From: Arthrobacter_B citreus
GTDB taxonomy: Bacteria > Actinomycetota > Actinomycetes > Actinomycetales > Micrococcaceae
Length of the DNA: 64,000 nucleotides
Reading direction: 5' to 3' (one strand)
Assembly: GCF_042429235.1 (NCBI RefSeq)
Contig: NZ_JBHMBA010000008.1
The notes under the pieces are model-generated. The model saw only the letters and a program-made list of their open reading frames with translations. It had not been told where the DNA came from and made no database searches. Positions 44,621 through 51,389 of this stretch are shown one piece after another. Both the position numbers and the translations under genes were made by a program. Each line of letters begins with the position of its first letter. Within the stretch, counting starts at the first letter, position 1.

Positions 44621-44668
44621 CTCATAAGCCTGTCTCATGTTCATGCGATACGAGACGTGCTTTATGAG
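44621..44668. promoter_or_regulatory. Long imperfect inverted repeat upstream of the Gabija-like operon
   Basis: CTCATAAGCCTGTCTC (44621-44636) pairs with GAGACGTGCTTTATGAG (44652-44668), with one bulge and one two-base mismatch around a 15-nt loop. It lies about 140 nt before the ATPase start. Likely an operator or 5'-leader structure. Confidence 0.45.
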
Positions 44669-44805
44669 ACGATTACGTAGATTCTCACCTAAAGTGCTGG
44701 CTGGCCCTGTGCTGGTCAAACGTCATTTTGAGGCCGCCGATGGCCTCCCTGCGTAGCAGCCCGGCAGAATCTTGCCCAAGTCAGTCTCGACAGCTAGGTA
44801 CCTCC

Positions 44806-46578
44806 ATGATGCTCCGCCGCCTCCGAATCAATCACTTCCGCGGCATTGAGTCTCTGGACTGGGTGATCAGTCAGCGCTTGATCGGCCTAATCGGCGCCGG
44901 AGACAGCACCAAGACCACGCTTCTTGAGGCAATCGGGCTCGTACTGAGCCCGAGCCACAGTCCTCAGTTCACGGATGCAGACTTCTACCTTCTTGACGTG
45001 ACCAAGAACATCGTCATCGAGGCGGCGGTCACGGGTCTGCCGGACAACCTGATAAAGGAAAGCCAGCTCGGCAAGCACCGATCCGGCATCATGCCTGATG
45101 GCAAGCTGCTGCACGATCCAGTTGATGAAGCCGAGGAATGCCTGGTAATCAGGCTTACCGTTACTCCGGATCTGGATCCGACGTGGGACCTGGTGCGCCC
45201 TGGCACCGACGAGGCCCGTCCAATCTCCGCCAGCCAACGTCGACAGTTGGGCTTCTTCCGTCTGGGAGAAAGACCTGACTATCATCTTCGCTGGGGGCGC
45301 GGGTCGGCGCTTTCCGGTCTCACCGGCGATGGTGACGGTGCTTCGACCATCGTTCTCGATGCACAGAGAGAGGCGCGCGCGGCCGTCTTCGCTTCCAAAC
45401 CGAACGCTCTGCACAGTGCAGCGGCGGCGGCACAGCACTCAGCGGGCAAATTTGGTGCGGCCAAGTTTAACCAGCTGCGACCCGGTCTCGAGCCGGGCTC
45501 AGCGTCTTCGTCTCATTCTCTGATTCTCCATGATGGTGATGTGCCGGTGTCGAGCCTTGGGCTCGGTACCCGCCGGCTGATGAGTCTGTCGATACAGGAC
45601 CAGGCGATGGCCGATGGATCGATCATCGCCATTGACGAGGTGGAGCACGGGTTGGAACCGCATCGACTGACACATGCCCTCCACCGGCTCAAGTCACGCG
45701 CTGAAGCAGGCCATCTGCAGGTGATTATGACAACTCACTCACCCGTCGCGGTCAAGACCCTTAACGCCGTCGACTTCGTCGTCGTGCAAACCAATGGGGC
45801 GGGCGTCACTGCATGTATCCCCGTGCCTGGGACCCTCGACAACGTGCAGGGTACGTTTCGGAGCGCGCCGGAAGCGTTACTCGGCCGCCGGGTGCTCGTC
45901 GGCGAAGGGGCGACGGAGGTCGGTTTCCTGCGCGCGCTGCTGCGCCACTGGGATTTTGAACGGCTCGAAGCGGAGCAGGCCACTGCCGCGGCGATTGGTA
46001 CCGTCCTTGTCAATGGCGCCGGCGGAACCCAGGCAACCCAACGAGCCCATATCTTTCGGCATCTCGGATACCCGACGTGCATGCTCGTCGACAACGACGA
46101 TCGAGCGATCGACGGGCCGGTTATGGCGGCCTTGGCAGCGGGTGTCGACGTGCAACGGTGGTCGTCCGGCAATTCCCTTGAGGACGAGGTTATCCAAACG
46201 CTCTCTATCGAGGGGCTGCAGGCGCTAGTGAACTTGGCCACGGACATTCGAGGGGAGGACCAGATCCGAGATGCCGTGGGAGCAAGGCTCAGTGGCGGGC
46301 GCCTCGGGGGAACGGACATCAAAGGTTGGCAGGCGCAGGCCAGAGCCGACGAATCCGCGGTGCGCGATGCCATCGCTCTTGCCGCTGCAACCAAGAAGAA
46401 CGAATGGTTCAAGCGCGAAGACCGGGGCGAGGAGCTCGCCGAGGTAGTCATCGCCCACTGGGACGGGCTGGGCGACACTCACCTGATGAGCGTGATCGGA
46501 GAGCTGCGGGAGTTCGCCTACCCGTCAGCAACCAAGCCGATTGAGTCTGACTATGCGGAGATTCCCGCTCATGGCTGA
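44806..46578 (+). CDS. Gabija-like GajA: OLD-family ATPase with TOPRIM nuclease domain
   Basis: About 590 residues from ATG 44806. The N-terminus LRRLRINHFRGIESLDW is typical of SMC/OLD-type ATPases. The P-loop is unusual (GAGDSTKTTLLEAI, residues 30-43), then the signature-like LGLGTRRLMSLS, Walker B IIAIDEVEHGLEPHRL and H-loop MTTHSP. The C-terminal TOPRIM domain has VLVGEGATEVGFL (catalytic Glu) and MLVDNDDRA (Asp-x-Asp). OLD/TOPRIM nucleases paired with a UvrD-like helicase form the Gabija anti-phage system. The helicase gene overlaps this one by 8 nt. An upstream in-frame start (44728) is possible. Confidence 0.82.
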   Translation: MMLRRLRINHFRGIESLDWVISQRLIGLIGAGDSTKTTLLEAIGLVLSPSHSPQFTDADFYLLDVTKNIVIEAAVTGLPDNLIKESQLGKHRSGIMPDGKLLHDPVDEAEECLVIRLTVTPDLDPTWDLVRPGTDEARPISASQRRQLGFFRLGERPDYHLRWGRGSALSGLTGDGDGASTIVLDAQREARAAVFASKPNALHSAAAAAQHSAGKFGAAKFNQLRPGLEPGSASSSHSLILHDGDVPVSSLGLGTRRLMSLSIQDQAMADGSIIAIDEVEHGLEPHRLTHALHRLKSRAEAGHLQVIMTTHSPVAVKTLNAVDFVVVQTNGAGVTACIPVPGTLDNVQGTFRSAPEALLGRRVLVGEGATEVGFLRALLRHWDFERLEAEQATAAAIGTVLVNGAGGTQATQRAHIFRHLGYPTCMLVDNDDRAIDGPVMAALAAGVDVQRWSSGNSLEDEVIQTLSIEGLQALVNLATDIRGEDQIRDAVGARLSGGRLGGTDIKGWQAQARADESAVRDAIALAAATKKNEWFKREDRGEELAEVVIAHWDGLGDTHLMSVIGELREFAYPSATKPIESDYAEIPAHG

Positions 46579-48010
46579 GGATCCACGTATCCAGGACGCC
46601 GTGGACGCTGTCCTCGCCCGGCTGCCGTGCTCAGTAACACTTCCTGCCGGCGCAGGAAAGACGGAGCTTATCGCCGCGACCGTGGCGGAAGTTGCTCAGC
46701 GCGGCGGAACGAGTTTGGTGTTGACGCACACTCATGCCGGTGTGGATGCACTCCGTCGGCGGATGCAGAAGTTCGGCGTAGCGAATGAGCACGTCGTTGT
46801 CCGCACGATCGATGCATGGTCGTATGATCTGATAGCTCATTTTCCTGACCTCGCTGGGCTCTCGGTGCCGGCGATCCCCAACTGGAGCAGATCCAATGAC
46901 TACCATCGGGCGGCCTCGCGTGCGGTCTGCGCTAAAGCTGTGGTGCGCATGCTTGGAGCAAGCTACACCCACCTGTTCATCGACGAATATCAGGACTGCC
47001 TGATCGGTCAGCACGAGCTGGTGCTCGCACTGGCAAAGGCGCTTCCCACGGCTGTGTTCGGGGACCCGCTGCAGAGCCTGTTCAACTTCGGCAAGAACCG
47101 GCCGGTCGACTGGGAAACCGATGTCGTTGGTAACTTCCCTAAAGCCGAGGTTGAGCACCGTCCGCGGCGCTGGGACCCCGATCATCAGGCGCTCGGTGCA
47201 TGGCTCGTGGAGGTCAGAAGCAATCTTCTTCACGGAGTGCCGATCAATCTAACCTCAGCGCCGCTCTCCTGGGTGCAGCGCCACGATCCCCGCGCATACG
47301 TCGGCGTCTGTTACAGGGCACTGAGTCTCGAAGGGACGGTGGCCGTTCTGGGACAGTTCCGGCCAGATTGCGTGAACGCCGCGAGTGCGTTGAAAGGCAC
47401 CTACTCGGTGATGGAGGCGCTCGACGAGAAGATCCCGATGACCCTGGCAAGGACCATCGACACGGAAGGCGGCGCGACGACGGCGAAAGCTGTCCTCGAT
47501 TTCGCAATCGCAAGCAGCATTGGTCTGCCAACATACTTCTCTGCCATGAAGCGGAAGCAGCTCGGTGAGGGCAAATCATTCTCCACTAGAAGCCACGACT
47601 TGAAACCGGCTTACGAGGCGGTCCTCCGGGTCCGTGACTACCCCACGCCTGAAACAGTACGAACAGCTCTCGATCTTCTCTGCAAATTGCCGGGGGTTTC
47701 AGTCCATTGCCGTGAGGCATGGACCGAGATTACGACTTCTGTCACTGTTGCCGAAACCGATGGGTGCACTGTTGTTGAGGCCCTTAATCGGACGAGGAAC
47801 CACTCGCGTGCCACCGGCCGCAGACCGATGGCACGCGTAGTCTCCCGGCCGCTTCTCGTCAAGGGTCTTGAATACGACCATGTAGTCATCCTCAACCCGG
47901 AGAGGTATAGCGCCCAGGAACTCTATGTCGCTCTCACGCGTGGATCAAAGTCGGTCACGTTGATCAGCGACACAGCTTTGCTCTCTGCACCGAGGATGGC
48001 CAAAACATGA
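46571..48010 (+). CDS. Gabija-like GajB: UvrD/Rep-type SF1 helicase
   Basis: About 479 residues. Motif I TLPAGAGKTELIAATVAEVA, motif II LFIDEYQDCLIGQ, motif III FGDPLQSLFNF, and C-terminal motifs LLVKGLEYDHVVILNPE and LYVALTRGSKSV show a complete SF1A-type core without long accessory domains, close to the usual GajB size. ATG 46571 lies within the end of the ATPase gene, so translation is coupled. An in-frame start 30 nt earlier exists. Confidence 0.82.
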   Translation: MAEDPRIQDAVDAVLARLPCSVTLPAGAGKTELIAATVAEVAQRGGTSLVLTHTHAGVDALRRRMQKFGVANEHVVVRTIDAWSYDLIAHFPDLAGLSVPAIPNWSRSNDYHRAASRAVCAKAVVRMLGASYTHLFIDEYQDCLIGQHELVLALAKALPTAVFGDPLQSLFNFGKNRPVDWETDVVGNFPKAEVEHRPRRWDPDHQALGAWLVEVRSNLLHGVPINLTSAPLSWVQRHDPRAYVGVCYRALSLEGTVAVLGQFRPDCVNAASALKGTYSVMEALDEKIPMTLARTIDTEGGATTAKAVLDFAIASSIGLPTYFSAMKRKQLGEGKSFSTRSHDLKPAYEAVLRVRDYPTPETVRTALDLLCKLPGVSVHCREAWTEITTSVTVAETDGCTVVEALNRTRNHSRATGRRPMARVVSRPLLVKGLEYDHVVILNPERYSAQELYVALTRGSKSVTLISDTALLSAPRMAKT

Positions 48011-48046
48011 GCACCTTCTTGCCGGACCTGACGGTCGGGAAGGCCA

Positions 48047-48631
48047 CTACGAGTCCGCCTGTGCTGCACGGTGCCGGTAGTAGGTCGCTTTCGACCATCC
48101 GACGGTCTTAGTAGCCTCAATCACGCCGAGCCCTTCGGAATCGATCAGGTGCTTTACCGTCCGGAGATTGAGTGCAACCTTTTCGAAATCCGGAGCGGGA
48201 CGACCGAACTTAACGCCTCGGGCCTTGGCTGCGTTCACGCCGGCCTGGACACGTTCCTGGACGAGCTCGCGTTCGTACTCGGCGAAGGTCGCCATGAGAT
48301 TGAGCATCAGGCGGCCTTCCCGCGTCGACGGATCTATGCCGTCCGAGAGGGACCGCACCTCAACCCCCCGGTGGACGAGATCGTTTACCGTCGTGATGAC
48401 GTCGATCATCGAACGTCCGATGCGGTCGATGCGCCACACGACGAGCTCATCCCCGTCACGGAGCCGGTCATCGAGGTCCAGCCATCCCGACCGAGTCCTG
48501 GCCTCCCTCGATCCAGAGACCTGGTCGGAGAAGATCAGTTTCGTGCCGACACCGGCATCTACGAGCGCCCGGCGTTGGAGGTCGTCGTCCTGCTTGTCCT
48601 TAGTGCTCGTTCGCGTATATCCGTACTTCAT
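48047..48631 (-). CDS. Small serine recombinase (resolvase/invertase)
   Basis: A 194-residue resolvase. The N-terminal catalytic domain begins KYGYTRTSTKDKQ (nucleophile Ser), has WRIDRIGRSMIDVI and MATFAEYERELVQERVQAG, and the C-terminal Hin-type helix-turn-helix is GVIEATKTVGWSKATYYRHR. Its start overlaps the stop of the coiled-coil mobilization gene (ATGA), making it the last gene of the leftward mobilization operon. It probably resolves multimers of the circular element; inversion is an alternative. Confidence 0.9.
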   Translation of the reverse strand: MKYGYTRTSTKDKQDDDLQRRALVDAGVGTKLIFSDQVSGSREARTRSGWLDLDDRLRDGDELVVWRIDRIGRSMIDVITTVNDLVHRGVEVRSLSDGIDPSTREGRLMLNLMATFAEYERELVQERVQAGVNAAKARGVKFGRPAPDFEKVALNLRTVKHLIDSEGLGVIEATKTVGWSKATYYRHRAAQADS

Positions 48632-49539
48632 CGTCTGGTCCTCTCCAGTTGTTTCGTTGCGTCATGGAGCGCCGACTTCACCCATACGGTCAGTTTCCAC
48701 ACCCCGAAGCCGGAGCCGGTTACAAGGCCGGCGAGACCAATCCCGGCGGTGATATTCAGCCACAGCTCCCAGTCTTGGGACAGCGCCCACCGGACGCCGA
48801 CCACGACTGCCCAGACGCTCTGCACACCCATGAGCAGCACCACGGCAACGGGGAGCAGAGTGAGCGCCACCCGGGCTGCCGCAGACCACCCAAGCGGCTT
48901 TTGGAGGCGCTCGGCGACCGCCACGACGTGTTCTGCACTCTTCCTGGCAGCATCGATGCGTTCGATGGCGGTATCGATCTGCTGGGTGGCGGCGCCTGCC
49001 GCTGTGGATGCGGACTCCTTGATTGCCACCACTGCCTGCGCCGCTGTGACGTTGATGGCCTGCCCCGCAGAATTGAGTGCCTGCCGGTACTTCTTGGCGA
49101 ACTCGGTCGCCTGTTCAGAGTTCCATGCCGTCGTCTTCTCGATTTGTGTCTTCGCGGACATCAGCGAAGACACTGCGTCGGCGAGCTGCTTCCCGTCGAC
49201 CGCGCCGGCGAGCGAGCTCAGCGTCTGCCCGATCTCGCGCAGCTCGCTCCTCATGCTCTCGCTCATCGAGGAGGCGCTGGGCGCGTGCACGGATGCCGGC
49301 GTGATCAACTGCCGGAGCCGATTCTCCATCCCCTCGATCTGATTGCTCGTCTCCTCGTCCATGACCTTCACGTACGAGGCGAGCTTCTGCTGCCGTTCGG
49401 CTACCCCGGCGAGCCGGCTGTTCTGCGCCTGAACGGCTGTGAGGAGCGAGGTCAACACCTCCATCATCGTCTCCGACTGCTCCACGCGCGGCCTCTGCTG
49501 CGCGTCGTGCTGCTTCAGCCGTTCGAGTGCTGCGCTCAT
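48628..49539 (-). CDS. Coiled-coil membrane protein of the mobilization operon (MbeB-like position)
   Basis: A 303-residue protein: a long helical, Gln/Ala/Glu-rich coiled-coil region (residues 1-205) followed by two transmembrane segments (about 215-240 and 250-275) and a short basic tail. ATG 49539 is chosen; the first 425 nt of the gene overlap the 3' end of the relaxase gene in another frame. In ColE1-type plasmids accessory mob genes are likewise nested in the relaxase gene. It may anchor the relaxosome at the membrane (inference). Confidence 0.75.
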   Translation of the reverse strand: MSAALERLKQHDAQQRPRVEQSETMMEVLTSLLTAVQAQNSRLAGVAERQQKLASYVKVMDEETSNQIEGMENRLRQLITPASVHAPSASSMSESMRSELREIGQTLSSLAGAVDGKQLADAVSSLMSAKTQIEKTTAWNSEQATEFAKKYRQALNSAGQAINVTAAQAVVAIKESASTAAGAATQQIDTAIERIDAARKSAEHVVAVAERLQKPLGWSAAARVALTLLPVAVVLLMGVQSVWAVVVGVRWALSQDWELWLNITAGIGLAGLVTGSGFGVWKLTVWVKSALHDATKQLERTRR

Positions 49540-50419
49540 CGTCCTGCTCCTTCTGAATCTGGTTCTGCTGGTGGTAGTCGAAGAACGCTTGCGCGCCCTC
49601 CGGCGTGAAGTCCGCCGAGAGCACTGAGGTCCGCTTGCGCCGCTCGGCACGGCCGGTTTCACCGCGTTGGTCTTCGATGTAGAGCGTCCAGGTCTCCTGT
49701 CCCAGGCGCTTGCCTTTTTTGGCGATCGAGGAGTGGAGTCGCATCTGAGGCACGGGACCGCCGTCGTCGGACCCCTGATTCTGTTCTTCGATCAGGCCGA
49801 TGAGTGCCGTCCTACTCGTGGAACGAGGGTCCTCAAGTGCGGCCATCATCCGATCGCCCATTTGACGGTCCAGGGAACCTTCCGCGAAATCCTCACGGCG
49901 AAGCTCCCAGTCCTTGGGCTGACGCTCGATGCGCTTCACCACCGAGAGACCGTGCTCGACCATCAGTTCGTCGTTGACCGACTGCACACCGCGCTGGCCA
50001 CCTGCCTTCCGGTCATGGAAGGTGCGGTAATCAGAGAGCGCCTTGCCTGTCGAATTGTCGTGGTTGATCACGAGGATGTGATTGTGTGCTTTCCCGCCAC
50101 GGCCGTCGACGTGCGTAACGACGAGAGCATCAGCATTCGGGTGCATCTTCTTCGCCAACAGATATCCGAGGTCGTTAACCCGCTGCACATGGTCGAGGTT
50201 TTTCGGGTCAAATTCCTCGTCGCTGAACGACTGTCGGTAGTGCAGCACCTCCACCTCGCGGCGGGTGTTCTGTGTCAGGGCTCGGGCCCGAGCAGCGAAC
50301 GTGCCCGGCCCGCCCGGTACGTCACACGTGGTCGCAACGCCCCGGGTATCGTCTTTACCCCTGACATACCGTTCAGTGTCGACAGCGCTGTTGCTCGGGC
50401 TGTAATGAGTAGTACTCAT
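49115..50419 (-). CDS. HUH relaxase / mobilization nuclease
   Basis: A 434-residue relaxase. The metal-binding three-His region is VTHVDGRGGKAHNHILVIN (His103, His112, His114), typical of Relaxase/MobP-type enzymes that nick oriT and remain covalently attached to the DNA. The N-terminus has candidate nucleophile Tyr residues (Tyr6, Tyr18). After about residue 280 it is a charged, Arg/Glu-rich coiled-coil tail. It overlaps mobC by 4 nt upstream and the coiled-coil membrane gene by 425 nt downstream. No type IV secretion genes are present, so this is a mobilizable rather than self-transmissible element. Confidence 0.88.
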   Translation of the reverse strand: MSTTHYSPSNSAVDTERYVRGKDDTRGVATTCDVPGGPGTFAARARALTQNTRREVEVLHYRQSFSDEEFDPKNLDHVQRVNDLGYLLAKKMHPNADALVVTHVDGRGGKAHNHILVINHDNSTGKALSDYRTFHDRKAGGQRGVQSVNDELMVEHGLSVVKRIERQPKDWELRREDFAEGSLDRQMGDRMMAALEDPRSTSRTALIGLIEEQNQGSDDGGPVPQMRLHSSIAKKGKRLGQETWTLYIEDQRGETGRAERRKRTSVLSADFTPEGAQAFFDYHQQNQIQKEQDDERSTRTAEAARRAAEAARGAVGDDDGGVDLAPHSRSGAEQPARRGSRTAAEARLVREGHGRGDEQSDRGDGESAPAVDHAGIRARAQRLLDEREHEERAARDRADAELARRRGRREAARRRSVFADVREDTNREDDGMEL

Positions 50420-51000
50420 CCTGCCCTCCGATCACCGAGCAGCTCACGGACCTCGCGAAGGAGCTGCATCAGCTCACGCACACCGACATCAAGCGACACC
50501 GGTTCGCCTGCACGAGCACGCCGATCGATGTCGTTGACGTTGATGGCCAGAGGGCGGATCTGATCCGCCAAAGCCCGAACTTCGACGGACACCTGGGCGT
50601 GCTGCTCACTGCCGACGAGGGCCGCCGCCATAGCAGCATCGAACTCTTCGGTCCGGGACGTATGAAGCGCGTCCCGGACCACGGCCTTCACCCACACGCC
50701 GGGCTGGAGCCCGAGGCGGTGCGCGCGGGCGCGCACCGCAGGAAGCGTCGTGTGGCCGAAGTCCACGTCGAGCTTCGCCCGACTGCCACGACGCTTCGCG
50801 CCGTGACTCTGACGTACAGGTTCCACATCATCCCGACCGGCGTTGCTTGGGGTGTCGGGCTGTTGATCCACCTGTACGTCAGAGCGGCAAGCAGTAGCCC
50901 CGTCAGACACCTCGCTGGCGCTCGTTTCTTCCGGTGCTGCTTGCGAGGGGGCTGCGCCCCCTTCGATCCCCCAAGAGGGAGTGTTGGACTCGCCCATCAT
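50416..51000 (-). CDS. MobC-like relaxosome accessory protein
   Basis: A 194-residue protein: an acidic disordered N-terminal 65 residues, then a ribbon-helix-helix-like segment (RAKLDVDFGHTTLPAVRARAHRLGLQPGVWVKAVVRDAL) and the MobC-type C-terminal PLAINVNDIDRRARAGEPV followed by LMQLLREVRELL. MobC proteins help the relaxase melt and recognise oriT. It overlaps the genes on both sides by 4 nt. Confidence 0.82.
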   Translation of the reverse strand: MMGESNTPSWGIEGGAAPSQAAPEETSASEVSDGATACRSDVQVDQQPDTPSNAGRDDVEPVRQSHGAKRRGSRAKLDVDFGHTTLPAVRARAHRLGLQPGVWVKAVVRDALHTSRTEEFDAAMAAALVGSEQHAQVSVEVRALADQIRPLAINVNDIDRRARAGEPVSLDVGVRELMQLLREVRELLGDRRAG

Positions 51001-51308
51001 TCCCCCGGTCCAAAGCCGCCATTAGCAACGACGTGGCCCGTCGGACGCGGCTGGGACGAGCTCGCCGTAGCCGTGCTTCGACCTGCCCGTGTGCTCCGAA
51101 TCCTGCCAGCGGTGAGGGCCTGTATGGCTTCCTGGACGAGTTCCTGATAAAGCTCGGGCTCCCGACCGCGGAGAAGGTCGATGACCTTCGCGTCGATCTT
51201 CTTTTGCTCGGCTGCGGCTTCCCGCTTCAACTTTGCGATGCGTTCAGCGGCCTGCTTCTTCGCCTTCGCGATCTCCGCATCGAGCTGCGCAGTAATGGTG
51301 TTCGTCAT
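50997..51308 (-). CDS. Small coiled-coil protein of the mobilization operon
   Basis: A 103-residue protein from ATG 51308 (GAGAG about 9 nt upstream). Residues 5-50 form a charged helix rich in Ala/Lys/Glu; the C-terminus is Ser/Arg/Thr-rich. It overlaps mobC by 4 nt (ATGA). It might bind DNA or the relaxase; no family recognised. Confidence 0.65.
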   Translation of the reverse strand: MTNTITAQLDAEIAKAKKQAAERIAKLKREAAAEQKKIDAKVIDLLRGREPELYQELVQEAIQALTAGRIRSTRAGRSTATASSSQPRPTGHVVANGGFGPGE

Positions 51309-51361
51309 ATTCGTGATCTCTCGTTTCAGTGGATGCACGGAGCCGATCCCGCAGATACGGC

Positions 51362-51379
51362 GACCACACTGAGGTGGTC
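51362..51379. repeat. 6-bp inverted repeat between polymerase and mobilization genes
   Basis: GACCAC, ACTGAG, GTGGTC in the 81-nt gap between the polymerase stop and the first mobilization gene. No T-run follows. A weak candidate for part of oriT or an attenuator. Confidence 0.3.
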
Positions 51380-51389
51380 CGGGTCTTGG

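Larger units (their letters stand above)
44323..44805. other. Intergenic region between divergent nuclease and Gabija-like genes
   Basis: 483 nt without a convincing gene; a 134-codon minus-strand frame here lacks family features and codon character. It must hold two divergent promoters. Two inverted repeats stand out and are listed separately (44391-44416 and 44621-44668). Confidence 0.6.

Noticed and set aside
44315..44719. 134-codon minus-strand frame upstream of the Gabija-like genes
   Set aside because: Low-complexity translation, no ribosome-binding site, overlaps the nuclease start and contains two inverted repeats; more likely intergenic.
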